Shown: in pieces, positions 1 through 12,474 of the stretch
Numbering within the stretch: the stretch's first letter is position 1
How the letters are laid out: the number at the start of each line of letters is the position of its first letter
From: Monoplex corrugatus
Lineage: Eukaryota; Mollusca; Gastropoda; Littorinimorpha; Ranellidae
Assembly: GCA_030674185.1 (NCBI GenBank)
Contig: CM060307.1
Span: forward strand, 41,424,655 to 41,488,654
Length of the DNA stretch: 64,000 nt
Direction: 5' to 3'
Translations under genes and position numbers: made by a program
The notes under the pieces: generated by a model
Seen by the model: the letters and a program-made list of their open reading frames with translations, nothing else
Told to the model about the DNA's origin: nothing
Database searches by the model: none

Positions 1-2759
1 TTTATCACAGAGACATGGCTTAACCCCCTTGGTCACGAACCTATACATGCTAGCCTCACTCCGAGTGGTTACAGGCTTGCTTTTTTCCATCGCTCATCCC
101 GAGGTGGCGGTATCGCCATCCTCTACAACGACTCACTCCATTCCCGCCTATCTTTCTCGCAGTCTCTGCCTTTCTCCCATCCTTCTTTCGAGCACGTTGA
201 AGTATCCTTCCAATCCACCCCTCACCCCATCACCTTCTCCTGTGTCTATCGACCCCCACCTAGCTCTGCCAACAAACTCACCACATCCACGTTTCTCTCT
301 GACTTTGACCAATTGCTTGACCACTACTGCCTCTTACCTGGAAATCTCATCATTCTAGGTGACATCAATGTCCACTATGACAACACTCACCGTTATGACA
401 CAAGACATATCATCAACTCTCTGTCCAATCACAATATGACTCAACACATTTCTGAACCAACCCATCAAAAATGTCACATTCTTGACTGGATCATTTCTCG
501 TGATCACCACAATTCTGCTACTGACAACTGCTTAGTTCCTTCTACCCGTCTAACTTCAGCCCTTCCATCTGACCACTCTGCAATTCTCTGTTCTCTCGAC
601 ATTTCTCCTCCTTCCCGTACCATGCGCACAGTGACTCGACGCAATCTCAAATCTATCGACCTCTCCACATTTTCATCTGATGCCTCCCGTCTCCTTTCTG
701 AAAAGTCACATAACTTTGCCGATGAAATCTATACTACTCTCCACCATCTTCTGGACACTCATGCTCCAGCCACAACCCGTCTTTTACCTGACCGCCCCCC
801 TACCCCCTGGCTCACTCATGAGATCGCCTGTGCAAAACGTGCCCGCCGCAGAGCAGAGTGCCGCTGGCGCAAATCCAAACTCACTGTACACAGGCAACTT
901 TTCCAAGCCTCTAAAACAAAAGTATCCACCCTCATTGCATCAGCAAAAACAAGCTATTTCCAAACCAAAATCCTGAATGCTCTTCTTCAAAAGAACTCTT
1001 TACAACCATGAATCATCTCCTTGGCACACGAAAAGATTTACCTCTCCCAACAAAACATACAAATGAAGAACTCCCATCTGTATTCTCCAACTATTTCACC
1101 ACCAAAATACAAACTCTTCGTGACAGGCTTGACAGGACACCCTGTCAACCATGCCCACCTGACCCTTCCTTCTCTGGCACACCTCTTACTACTTTTACCC
1201 CAGTCTCACAAGAAGAAATTCTCAACACAATCAGATCCATGTCGTTCAAAACCTGCGAACTGGATCCTCTTCCAGGTTCTCTCTACGCCGACTGTCTCCC
1301 TACTCTCCTCCCATTCATCACTGACATCATCAACACTTCTCTTCAAACTGGAACTGTCCCAGATTCTTTCAAGTCTGCTATTGTTCACCCTCTCCTCAAG
1401 AAACACAATTTAGACCCAAATGAACTGAAAAATTACCGGCCTATCTCTAATCTCTCTTTCTTGTCAAAACTCCTTGAAAAAGTCGTCCTCAACCAGCTGA
1501 ACTCTCACCTGTCTGCCAACAATCTCCTCAATCCTTTCCAGTCAGCCTACCGCCAGTGCCATAGCACTGAAACTGCCCTACTACACATTTTCAACAATCT
1601 CCTCCTTGCAACTGATACTGGCAAAGTCTCTCTCCTCACACTCCTTGATCTGTCTGCAGCCTTTGATACCATTGATCATGGTATTCTCCTTTCTAGACTT
1701 CATCATACTTTTGGCATCTCTGACATTGCTCTGTCTTGGTTCACTTCATACCTATCAAACAGAAAACAAACCGTTCTCATCAATGGCACTTACTCTCAAC
1801 CTGCATACCTGACCTGTGGTGTTCCACAAGGATCTGTCCTTGGCCCTGTTCTTTTCACTCTTTACACCTCCCCCCTGTCCACCATCATCAACTCCCACTC
1901 TATAAAACACCACTTCTATGCTGATGACACCCAACTTCAAGACAGTGACTCACCTGATAATATACAGCGCCTGTTGACTCGCACCACTGAGTGTTACTCA
2001 GACATTAAGAACTGGATGACGTTCAACAAACTTCAGCTTAATGACGACAAGACAGAAGCTATCCTCATTGGCACCCGTCAGAAACTTTCTCAGCTGCCTC
2101 CTCTTTCTCTCCCATTATGTAACACATCAGTTCCAATTTCTGATTCAGCTAAAAACCTTGGTGTCTGCATTGACTCTACCCTCTCCATGAACAACTTTGT
2201 TTCTCAAACTGCCAGATATTGCTACTATCATCTCCATCGTATAAGGCTGATCAGGAAGTATCTCTCTGTCGAAACAACTGCAAAACTCGTTCTCTCCTTC
2301 ATAATGTCTCGCATTGACTATTGCAATTCACTCCTGTCTGGTCTTCCTGCCTCCACCATTCACATCCTACAGCGCATTCAAAACAATGCTGTACGTCTTG
2401 TACTCAAAAAGAAAAAAGCTGACCACATATCTCCTCTCCTGGCACAACTTCACTGGCTCCCTGTATCAAAGCGCATACAGTACAAACTAGACACCATGTG
2501 CTACAAAAGCCTCAATAACGCAGCCCCCGATTACCTGTCAAGCCTACTTGAGATCTATCTTCCCTCACGTACCCTCCGCTCTGCCTCCGATCCTCTGACT
2601 TTTCGCTTTCCACGCACGAAGCTCAATACCTATGGTCCACGAGCCTTCTCTGTTTCTGGTCCACTCTCCTGGAACAAACTTCCTCTCTCAGTCCGTCAGC
2701 AACCTACTTTTGTCTCCTTCAAGTCCGCTCTCAAAACTCACCTTTTCTCCTCCGCATAA
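1..2759 (+). pseudogene. LINE endonuclease-reverse transcriptase ORF, one frameshift
   Basis: Frame 1 is open from base 1 to 1011 and encodes endonuclease sequence: FITETWLNP, SRGGGIAILY, FSCVYRPPPS, LIILGDINVHYD (357-381) and SDHSAILC (569-592). The reverse transcriptase is in the third frame to the stop at 2759: YRPISNLSFLSKLLEKV (1434-1484), HSTETALL, LLDLSAAFDTIDH (1642-1680), GVPQGSVLGP (1819-1848), catalytic YADDTQL (1918-1938), then a C-terminal HWLPV and WNKLPLSVR region. A one-base indel at about 978-990 (KILNA then SSKELF) breaks the protein. Otherwise the frames are clean, so disabling is recent. Confidence 0.9.
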
Positions 2760-2938
2760 AATCCTAACCTCACTCAACCCCCCCCCCCTCTGCAGCCTGT
2801 CTCCGCTCGGAGGGGAATCACATGGTTATAATATATAATTGTATATGCTATGCTCTCTATAATTTTCCATTGCTTTTATTCTTGCTTTTATTGCTTTTAT
2901 TCTTTCTCCCCATTTATAGCCATGCGTGTGTGTGAGTA

Positions 2939-2969
<31 letters not shown>

Positions 2970-3121
2970 TGTGTGTGTGTGTGTCGTGCGTGCGTGGTGG
3001 CGTGCGTGCGTGCGTGCGTGCTTGCGTGTGTGTCTGCTTCAGCGCTTAGATTTGATTTTATCAAGATTTTGCGCTATAAATATGTAATATTATTAATTAT
3101 TATTATTATTATTATTATTAT
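1..3121 (+). mobile_element. CR1/L2-like LINE, 5' end outside window
   Basis: Non-LTR retrotransposon of the AP-endonuclease class. The window starts inside the endonuclease domain; reverse transcriptase, 3' UTR and tail follow. The 3' UTR (2760-3121) holds a C-run, a (TG)n block at 2929-3030 and ends in GATTTGATTTTATCAAG, GCGCTATAAATAT and (ATT)n. The same 3' terminal sequence recurs at 5191-5241, which identifies it as the conserved 3' end of this family. Only one frame break is visible, so the copy is probably young. Assignment to the CR1/L2 group rests on RT motif style and is not certain. Confidence 0.88.
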
Positions 3122-3122
3122 A

Positions 3123-3210
3123 CATATATCAAGTGCATTTTTGGCTCTTGGGAGATATGTGGAGCAATTTCAGGTAACTGAAGCCCGTTTCGCAAGTTGG
3201 CAAAGCTAGC
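3123..3210 (-). repeat. Partial copy of dispersed repeat F
   Basis: AAGTGCATTTTTGGCTC followed by a sequence ending in GCCCGTTT matches 36887-36960 and, in reverse, 22330-22400 and 46020-46087. It abuts the LINE's (ATT)n tail, so the LINE either inserted in or next to this repeat. Confidence 0.7.
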
Positions 3211-3284
3211 TGTAGACAAGCCGGATATGGTATCACATTACTGGCAGGTTTTTGTGTTTTGCGCTGATACAGAAGTGGAGAGAC

Positions 3285-3475
3285 GCAGAGAGAGGGAGAG
3301 AGGAAGAGAAAGATAGACAGACAGACAGACAGACAGAGACAGAGAAAGAGAGAAACACAGAGAGAGACAGACTGACAGAGAAACAAAGACAGATAGACAG
3401 ATAGACGCAGACAAACAGACAGACAGACAGACACAGACAGAGACAGACAGACAGACAGAGAGACTGGTCTTTATT
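3285..3475. repeat. (GACA)n/(GA)n microsatellite
   Basis: Imperfect tetranucleotide GACA/CAGA tract mixed with GA. It yields long artefactual reading frames in several phases. The sequence from 3476 to 3970 is unassigned, AT-rich, with an A/C-rich block at 3838-3880. Confidence 0.9.
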
Positions 3476-3974
3476 TCCAAGGACAAAGACAATACTTACT
3501 GACTCATTGCCTGTTACAGTCATCAGGATGTAGGACAACAACACAGGTTTTCCAGTTCCTGTCTGCTCTGAATCAGCCTCTACATAGTCACCCCAAGTGT
3601 GTTTCAGGGTCCCGTGGTCTCCTTCTACTGTTCGTCACATGGTAAAGATAGTGACACATTACATGTACAATACTGTTTGCTCAATTTTTATGACTGAAGG
3701 TTGCTGAAAACCTACTTGGTGTTTAAAAAAGTTGAAATCTAGTAAAACGGTTGAGTAATAAAGAACGACGAAAAAAGTACAGCGCCTGTTTGCTGGCTTA
3801 AGCCTTTTATGATACCAAAGACTATTTACAGAAGCAAAACAAAAACAAAAAACAAAACAAAAAACAAAAAACAAAAAAACACCTACTGGAAATACGCGAA
3901 TTTGCACAATGACATCACTACCATAACAGAAATCATTCCATTTAATAAATAGCCTATTCAACTGTCTTGTAGAC

Positions 3975-4135
3975 ACTGAGAGCGAGAGAGAAAAAGAAAA
4001 AAGAGAAAGAGAGACAGAGAGAGAAGGGAGACAGACAGACAGACAGACAGAGACAAAGACAGAGAAGAGAGAGAGAGACAGAGACACACACACACAGACA
4101 CAGACACAGACAGACAAACAGACAGACAGAGAACA
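3975..4135. repeat. Second GA/GACA/CACA tract
   Basis: Same composition as the tract at 3285-3475, about 500 bp away. Sequence 4136-4410 holds nothing recognisable. Confidence 0.85.
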
Positions 4136-4409
4136 AATATTGACAACAGTGTATGGTTTATACGACAGTTTACGTGCCAACCAAGCTCGTCTTTGTGGCA
4201 ATGGCTGGCTGATAGTGATTGATTGATAAGTAGATGAACCGTTGACGTCGAGGATCCGGTTCTGATTCAGACTACAGAGGTGCTTCAAACGCCCACGCTC
4301 AGGCTATTGTTCCACTTGTCTGTCAAGTAGGTAATCAGTTAACCATTATATCCGCTTTCTTACAAATTAACACGCGGACTTACTCTCGAAACGGTTGCTA
4401 TTGTTGGTT

Positions 4410-4619
4410 GTTGGCGTTTACTGTTGTTGTTGTTGTTTGACAATATTTGGTGGGCAAAACTTTTGATACTGGTGGTTGTTGCGTCGTTTGCCGTAGGCAT
4501 TGCTGACATCGTTGCTCATTGCAGATGTGTTGTTGTTGTTGTTGTTGCTTTTGGTGCACTGAGTTGTTGTTGTTGTTGCTCTTATTGTTGTTGCTTTGTT
4601 TTGGTGTACTGAGCTGTTG

Positions 4620-4650
<31 letters not shown>

Positions 4651-4676
4651 TGTTGTTGTTGTTGTTGTTGTTGGGG
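4410..4676. repeat. (GTT)n/(GCT)n trinucleotide block
   Basis: Runs of TTG/TGC triplets broken by short unique pieces, encoding poly-Leu or poly-Cys on one strand and poly-Asn/Gln on the other. No start, splice or domain context supports a gene. Confidence 0.9.
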
Positions 4677-4748
4677 GCGACACTGTCATTGTTATCATCG
4701 ACAAAACGTTCAGCTGGATCATACACGGACAATGGACTGAAAGCGCGT

Positions 4749-5294
<546 letters not shown>

Positions 5295-5295
5295 T

Positions 5296-5330
5296 ATTTA
5301 TATATATATATATATATTATTATTATTTTA

Positions 5331-5368
<38 letters not shown>

Positions 5369-5440
5369 CATACATACATACATAACACAACACACTAACA
5401 CACACACTAACACACACACTAACACTAACACACTAACACT

Positions 5441-5527
<87 letters not shown>

Positions 5528-5555
5528 ACACACACACACACACACACTCACAAGT
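5296..5555. repeat. (TA)n, (TG)n, (CATA)n, (CA)n compound microsatellite
   Basis: A run of different simple repeats, with (ACACTA)n units at 5388-5440 and a long CA tract to about 5550. The sequence 5556-5865 is unassigned. Confidence 0.93.
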
Positions 5556-5865
5556 TCAACTCAGACATACGATATACGTTCACACCAAATACTTGTGCCG
5601 GATCTGACCGTCAATACGCGCAAACGCTCTGGTATGCACGCCAGCGTTACGTCGGTGCGGTTATATATGGTCAGTTATTATCAATTCAGTGCCCCGACAA
5701 CTATAGGCAAAATGGTCAGTTATCAGTCAAACGGTACTGTTATAAGCAAAATCAAATTTTCATCAGGATAGTAACCTTTTTTCGTTGGTAAGTATGCCTA
5801 CATGATGTAGTTTGATTCTACGTAATAACCAAGATACGATCCTGGTCACGGCACAAAGGGAGAAG

Positions 5866-5930
5866 AGTGGCAGTAACTAAACTGGAGGTCCCAGGGTTCG
5901 CTCCCCGTAGAGGCCTTGACTTTTCTCCTC
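5866..5930 (+). repeat. tRNA-like SINE head
   Basis: CCCAGGGTTCGCTCCCCG resembles a Pol III B box (GGTTCGANTCC) and GAGTGGCAGTAACTAAACTGG a weak A box at suitable spacing. No clean cloverleaf is seen. The body probably continues to about 6250, with poly(A) tracts at 6064 and 6131. Confidence 0.45.
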
Positions 5931-6257
5931 AGTTTGACCGGAAAATCGAACTAAACGTGTAGTCCTTCGGAAGGGCACGAAGAACAAATCGGACACGTGT
6001 GCCTTCTGGCTGCGTAAGCTAAAGATTCCATGGCAGTTGAAAATCGTGAAGAGCAGGGCATTGGTAAAAAAAAAATTGGAGAGAGAGGTTGATTTCCCAC
6101 GTCCCACCCCTTGCCTTTCTGAAGTCTTGAATAAAAAAAAAAAAAGAATATGAATATGAATTTGAATCGAGCGAGTGGGGATGGGCACCGCCCTCGTGGT
6201 ACTGGCCCCGGGAAAAGTTGAGGTCTCTGCCAATTCACTCCCCTACGACCTCAGGGT

Positions 6258-6441
6258 TATGGAACTATCTAGGTAGGACCTCAGGACTGGCCAGCTCATA
6301 GGTGTATGTGCAGGATTAAGGCTTGTGCAGTGATATTTCTGGATTTTCTCCATCACATGGCATCTGTGACGTTTAGTGGACATGGAATTCATTCCGAGCA
6401 CGCAGACGTCATCTTGAGAAATTGAAACTGAAACTGAAACA
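6258..6441 (+). repeat. Dispersed repeat A, copy 1
   Basis: Starts TAGGTAGGACCTCAGGACTG and ends GAGAAATTGAAACTGAAACTG. Four copies in this window share GGCCAGCTCATRGGTKTATG, TAAGGCTTGTGC and CATCTTGAGAAACTGAAACT. The GAAACT tail suggests retroposition. No tRNA head is visible. Confidence 0.85.
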
Positions 6442-6584
6442 AGACACGAATGAATGTGTCATGATTTAAACATAACTAGCCTACGGTTTTCTAATCAGTC
6501 TGTGACATCCGGCATATCGAGCCATTACCAGATTTTAATTGTCACTTTTTTTAATCGTTTGTGTCAACACACATTAACACACAC

Positions 6585-6885
6585 GTGTGGGTGGAGCGCT
6601 GGCCCAATGGGTAAAGCGCCGCCCACCTGAAAAGCGAAAAAAGTTCTGGGTTCAATTCCTGGGTATTGTTGTTTCTCTTCCACTAGACCTGTGCGCCAGC
6701 CTTTAAAACAGCGTTCCGATTTTTTTATCTCGGATGTGAACAAGTTGTTTTGCTCACATTATACAGGCAGTATGCTGCTGCGTGGTCTGCATATTTCATC
6801 TTCGGTGGGCGTGCATGCTGGATATTTTCATGTTTCCATAGGCCATAAGACATTGAAATGATTTACAGGATTCTTAATGTGCTTG
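6585..6885 (+). repeat. tRNA-derived SINE B, copy 1
   Basis: Head with A-box-like TGGCCCAATGGGTAAAGCG and B box GGGTTCAATTCC at tRNA-like spacing, then a body with CATGTTTCCATAGGCCATAAG and TTTACAGGATTCTT shared with the copies at 11240-11690, 14170-14480 and 31385-31620. Sequence 6886-7280 shows nothing recognisable. Confidence 0.75.
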
Positions 6886-7284
6886 TCTCATGTTTAAGGC
6901 TGCATATATGCACCTAAACAGGGTTCATGTACAAACAGGTCTGCATACATTTTAACATGCGAGATCAGAAAAATAACCGCACACTGCAGCAACACAAATT
7001 TGTACTCGGACGTGTAAACGAAAATAATTGCACACAGTAAATCAAAGGTGGTGCTACACTATGACTCCCTCATTGGGGACAGCATTCTGGATCTGACACG
7101 GTAAATCTCTTGCAACACGACAACATTTTTTTAACTGAATACAAACGAAACAAAAAAATAAACACACAACAAACGAAGAGTTGGAAAGAAGATAATTTTC
7201 GACGGATATGAATCCGTGACAGAATCAAATCGTGTGTGCGCGTGCATGGACTCAAGAACTTCCATATTTATCATATGAATCTAT

Positions 7285-7301
7285 GAGAGTAGAGTGAGAG
7301 T

Positions 7302-7339
<38 letters not shown>

Positions 7340-7345
7340 CGTGTG

Positions 7346-7406
<61 letters not shown>

Positions 7407-7445
7407 TGTGTGTGTCTGTATGTGTGTGTGTGCGTGTGTATGAGT
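7285..7445. repeat. (GA)n-(TG)n compound microsatellite
   Basis: GAGAGTGAGAG and pure GA to 7336, then about 30 TG units with interruptions. Confidence 0.93.
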
Positions 7446-7849
7446 GCGTGCATGCGTGAGAGGGAGAGAAGGTAAGCAGTAGGGTGGTGGGAGCCCACCA
7501 AGGAGGCCCCACATATCCTACAACACAACAAGATCAAGCACTCCCATTGTAAGTACACAATCAAACTCACACGTCAGTTCCCACCCTGGGAGGTCACTAC
7601 CACAAGCAATACAGGGCACAGCGGGGAACCTCTTTGTTCGATATTACACACACGCACCTTCCCTTCAGTACACAAAGGATACTTTAATATAAGTCTTCTA
7701 GTGTCATTAACAGGGAAAAAATGTTTATGTTCAGAGCACGCTCGGAATACATGTCATATGCTCTGATGCCGCAAATGCCATACGATATAGAAAAAAAAAT
7801 CCAAAATGATCAAGGCATAAACCATAGGCCTACGCATAAACCCGGCGCG
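7446..7849. other. Unassigned intergenic sequence
   Basis: No reading frame, repeat match or splice-compatible conserved peptide was recognised in this stretch. Confidence 0.5.
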
Positions 7850-8062
7850 CTGTTAAGGTCTTGAGGTCCCATTTAACTTACGGGTTTATATGGGCTTACT
7901 GTTCTCTTTGGTTGTATAAATCTGTCATCGAAGTAAACTTGCCAGTGCGTAGTTTATGCCATGAGCATTTTGGGTCTTATCCATTACATGACATCTATGG
8001 GTTCAGTGCATAATGAGATTTATTCCAGGCGCATAGAAACCATCTTGAGAAACTGAAAATGA
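7850..8062 (+). repeat. Dispersed repeat A, diverged copy
   Basis: Shares GGTCTTGAGGTCCCA, GGGTTTATATGGGCTTACTG and CATCTTGAGAAACTGAAAATG with the other copies but has internal differences. Older copy. Confidence 0.6.
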
Positions 8063-8354
8063 AGCAAAGGCTTAGGCTGTCTATCTATAATGGTCCACGG
8101 AGCTCCATGAACCAAGAGTGCTCTCAGTTTAGCGTAAATACCAGTCTACTTATATTCAGTGTAGTGACAGAATGCTCTCCCACCCTACAGCGAGGAAAAT
8201 AGGGAGTCAGTATCATAAGTATAGTTTAGATACGTTCAGCTGTGCAGACATAATACCGAATACGTATTATGTTTACGTATTGTTAGATCCGGTGATATTC
8301 ATTTGTGTACTTGTGTATATATTGTTTGTGATATCAGTACTTCTGTATGTATTA

Positions 8355-8575
8355 CATTCTGTTTCTTGTAAAATGGGTAATACACAGCAAGTCCTTTAAT
8401 TGGTGGATAGTGCGTTATAAAAATGATTTATCATTATTGTAGGCCTATATAGCTTATAAAATATACGCATGATCCAACTGGAGGCATTTTGTAAATGTGT
8501 AATGTGCTGTGCCGTTTCCAAATTAGTGTGGTAAATAGTACTATACGAAAATGATTTATTATTATGACTTCCAAG
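8355..8575 (+). repeat. Short repeats with TACTATACGAAAATGATTTATT tail
   Basis: Two adjacent short units end in RTAAAAATGATTTATYATTATT (8410-8440) and in AGTACTATACGAAAATGATT (8530-8560). Similar ends occur at 16300-16360, 31722-31790 and 37700-37775. Probably the 3' end of a non-LTR element. Confidence 0.55.
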
Positions 8576-8744
8576 TTCGATCCTTGTCAAGGCCTGCCCA
8601 GTAGACAGGCATACTACAAAACCTTCACCTTCTTTCTCTAAAATATCGGTTTCTTAGGAATGTTTGAGGTCCTGTGTGACATCAGCACACTACTGGTTGC
8701 GGTCTATGTCAATAGAGGAAAGGGCTAATAAAAGCAAATATTGA

Positions 8745-9140
8745 TAATCATAACTATGTCACGTACAAGACATGGGGTCTCATGGTTTGCCGAGGGTTGC
8801 AGGGGACCGCTGCCATCTAGCCATGATATGGTGTGGATTGATGTGGTAATGACTGGGAATTTGTTCCACTTGGTGATGGTCCCGTCAGTGGAACCTAAAC
8901 AATGTGTGGAACAGGGATGGGTGGTAACTGTTCTTGGCCGTGTATTCGATGGGGCCCTCGAGTTCTTGGGTTAGAGCACTTGAAAAAGGCAGCTGGATTA
9001 ATGTCTACCATGCTGTTATTGATCTTATATATCAAAGTCAACCGGTTGTTTCTGCTTCTCTCTTCCAAGCTGGTCCGTCCTAGGTTTTTGAGCATGGTGG
9101 TAGCAGTGCCAGGATTTTTGTCTCTGTAGTTGCTCGGTTA
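8745..9140 (-). mobile_element. LINE 3' fragment (RT C-terminus)
   Basis: Minus-strand translation gives MLKNLGRTSLEERSRNNRLT, LIYKINNSMVDINP and, after a frame change, TITKWNKFPV, which resemble the C-terminal region of LINE RTs (LGW.SLE.RR...L.L.YKI..G.V and R.I..WN.LP). At least one frameshift. Probably Jockey/RTE-like. Confidence 0.7.
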
Positions 9141-11239
9141 ACATATAGATTTGACTGCTCGTCACGGGACTTGCTTCAAGCAGAATCTTGTTCTACTCGT
9201 CCAAACTGTGGACGAATCATCGAGAGTGTGAAAGACGAGCAATTTGTGAGATCTGAAAGGGAAACCGAGATCAGTTATGGGGTACATCATTGCAATATGC
9301 TACATGTCCCTTCTGCACATCCGTCACTCGATCAGCTACCCTCATACTACGCCCGATCGGGATGGAATCAATTTTCCATTTCAGTCGACCGAACTAATAT
9401 CGACACTTTCGTGGCAGCGCCAGATCATCAAAACACATCGGACGTAAATAGGTTATGCGTGGCACAATGTAAATTTGTTGACTGTGAGTGGCTGTTGCAC
9501 TGCCATGTGCAATCAAGCTGGCGAATCTTTACCAGTGCCAACCTGAAAGGTTTTTGTGGTTCGCTGGTCAGCCTATTTAGTGTAGGCTTATAGAGCCTAC
9601 CGGGTACGCTTGTACTACCGACTGTGACTTTTTGAGTGAAACTCTGCACCCACTTTCCAACAGTGTTATTACTGTTAATAACGTAGGCCTACGTCATTGT
9701 CCAGCTTCACCCTGCCGTTCTTTATGACAGAAATCCGATTTTCGAGGTCAAGCAGGTAAGGTGACACACTTTCCAAAATCATGCTGACAAGGCCGACGTG
9801 CGAAAATCTAACACCGTTAGAGCAGTAATGTGTTTACTTTCTCTATATCGTTTTCTGCTTGTCCAGACACGCACACACTCTGACCTCGTCGTAACGTGCA
9901 GAAGGGAAGCGACTCTCTTTGGACTTTCGATGTTCTGATGTTTTTCATTGGTTACTTCCAACTAAAACACGACAGTTGATTGGGTCTGCTAATCGTGTAC
10001 AGAAATACGCAAGCAGCCGAATCTCAGGTGAGATAGGCTTTCTTCTCTGGCACTGATCGATCTGCAGTGGTAAGCACCAGTGGACCATTCCGTGGAAAAG
10101 GTAGTGCAACCTCCGATTCCATTTCTTGATGATTGTGTTTACTATGAAATAGATCAAATATGGCAAAACATCATACAAGAACGATTTCACTCTGATGATC
10201 GCCAGAATTGTTTTGGCGTCTTTGACAACCTCTCAGCTGCGACGTTAAAACGTCACTCTGTGGTCTGTGTTATGATCATGATGTGCTCTGTCAAACGTTC
10301 TTGGCAGCCATAAGTAGTCCAGCGCGATATTTGCGAACGTGAGATTATTGAGAGAATGTTTTTGTTTGTTTTTTTGTTGTTGTTTTTTGAAAACTATACC
10401 TGAGCCAGATTGGCCCCGAGGTTTGAATCTAGTCATGCAAAGGTTTGCTCATGCAGAATCAAAATAGACCCAAGTTAGTTATTTATTTAGAGCACTTGCT
10501 GAATAACATGTTGGTGTTTATCACTTTACAACACAGCTCATGCGGACAGACACCACTAAGGTCATGTGTATGGAGTGATATTCAGCCTAATAATGATAAA
10601 CTATGTACAGTGTAATTATTACTTCATCATTTCCAGACCAAATCTGAAAACGGACAAGGAATAAACAAGACTGAGATATAATGTCCTCAGCTTTGACCAA
10701 AATTTAAATAGTGGTATTATTGTGGGCAATTGCTTTGTTCATTGAAATAAAACAGTCTACCAGTCTGCCTTATTATCCAAAGCACAGTTTGAAGTTCTTA
10801 ATCATATCCGAAAATTGTTAGGCAGACATTAAATGGACATACTACATCAAGCAAACATATATATCTGAATTTGTGATTTGTGCAACACTATGGCAACTAT
10901 TCATATTTTTTGTGCTCACATTGAACAGTGTGCTATTAACTGATGGCATAAATTCAAGCAGCTACTTCATTTGTTTGTCCAGTTCCATGAACAACACATT
11001 GATATTTCATTTCATTTCATCTGCTGTGCTTGTTTAAGGAAATGCTCATTATAAATTGCAGCCTACAGCTGTATAATTTTAAGAACAAGAAAACATAATT
11101 ATTAACAAAGCATAGTTTATGCAATGACATCACAGGAGTAAAACTTCAACATACATAAAAGTTGTGAATGAATTTAAATTACAAAGGACATACTTTTAAT
11201 AGTTTTATACATTTTTAAAGCATTTTGATTTTTCTTGGA
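9141..11239. other. Unassigned sequence upstream of NEK10
   Basis: AT-rich, no recognised gene or repeat. A plus-strand frame at 9171-9593 could encode 140 residues (starts MLQAESCSTRPNCGRIIESV) but shows no domain, so it is not called a gene. Short CAAA/GTTT tracts occur near 10360. Confidence 0.5.
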
Positions 11240-11692
11240 TAATTTTGTCTACAGTGTGCAGGCAGTATTTTGCAGCACAGTATGCATTCTCAGTCTCTTG
11301 TAGGAACACCTACTGACATGACTTACAGGATTTTTATAATCAAAGGACATAACTTTTGAGAATTATCTCCCATGTTGTATAGAACTTCTCAAATCTAACA
11401 CAGTTTGCGCTACCCATTCAGCTAGCATAGAAGCAGATACAAAGTACAAAAACAGTAAGCTCAGAACAGTAAGCTTCCCTCTTATTTCTTTGGCATTACA
11501 GGATTTTTGTTATGTAAGTTTGATGTTCTGTATGTGTATATACATAGGTCTGTTCATCTGGGAGATTGGAAAAATCTCCACCCTTTACTCACCAGGCACG
11601 TGTAAAGTACCTAGGCAGAATTGAACTCCTGACCTGGAAGTCTTATATCTTATCCACTTGACTGCTGCATCCATTGTGTGCAATGCAGTCAT
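11240..11692 (-). repeat. tRNA-derived SINE B, copy 2
   Basis: The reverse strand carries GCAGTCAAGTGGATAAG (A-box side), GGAGTTCAATTCTGCC (B box) and GGGTGGAGATTTTTCC, matching the copy at 31385 and the reverse of 14330-14480. The body extends left to CTTACAGGATTTTTATAAT. Confidence 0.72.
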
Positions 11693-11984
11693 ATTACAAA
11701 CAACATAAATTACTGAGAGATCGCATCAGGCATCAATTCCTACTTGTGGTGAATATGACAATATGACAACCTTTATTGTCAGAAAATGTATAAGCTTCTG
11801 TCAGTTTTCATTACGTTCTTCTTTATGGTATGTTGTAATAAGATGTTACAGTTTGAAGAGGTTTTTTTTTCTTTCAATTTTTGCATTTATCAATCTACAG
11901 TTACATCAGAAGGATGATTAAATCAAATACTGGATCTATGTTGAAGTTTTCAGCAGTACCAGATACAAACCAGAAGAACAAGAA

Positions 11985-12115
11985 AACCAATGTAAGCGCG
12001 TCTCCAACAAGACAAAACAAAACAAGCGCAAATTTTCGGCCAACTAGCCTTTGTCAAGCGCGAACGCACGGTCACAGACAAATCACAGACACCAAACAAT
12101 GGATAATAAAAACGG
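11985..12115 (-). repeat. Repeat G with ribozyme-like core, copy 1
   Basis: The reverse strand has CTTGACAAAGGCTAGTTGG then CCGAAAATTTGCGCTTG, nearly the same as 25136-25171. GGC/GCC can form a short stem followed by GAAA. See findings for the hammerhead idea. Confidence 0.55.
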
Positions 12116-12474
12116 AACTAAAAACTTCCCTGCCGCCTCGTCCAGTGGGTAAGAGATGGAATGTACCAGATAGTACATTTTCACTTAATCTTATTGACAT
12201 GCACAGCAAACAAATATTTGACCCTTTCTCATTTTTTTTTTTTTTTTTTTTTTGACATGCGAACATTTCCAAAATTTATTATCAGTGCTTCTTTTGTTTC
12301 TAAACAGAAGTCACAATAATTAAAACTGATTTGTACTTATATTTTCACCCTCATTCTTCACGACAGAATTAGTTATTGATATGTGCTCATGCGTTAATGG
12401 TCATAGGTACGCACTAATAGTAATTTGTTAAACTTTCCGGACTTGTATGTTGTAATGAAAATAATATTGACTTT

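Noticed and set aside
11881..12255. 124-residue frame with MLKFSAVPDTNQKNKKTN followed by a GTAAGC donor, considered as NEK10 exon 1
   Set aside because: Ends in the wrong phase for exon 2 and overlaps repeat G; the exon at 13543-13586 fits phase and family start better.
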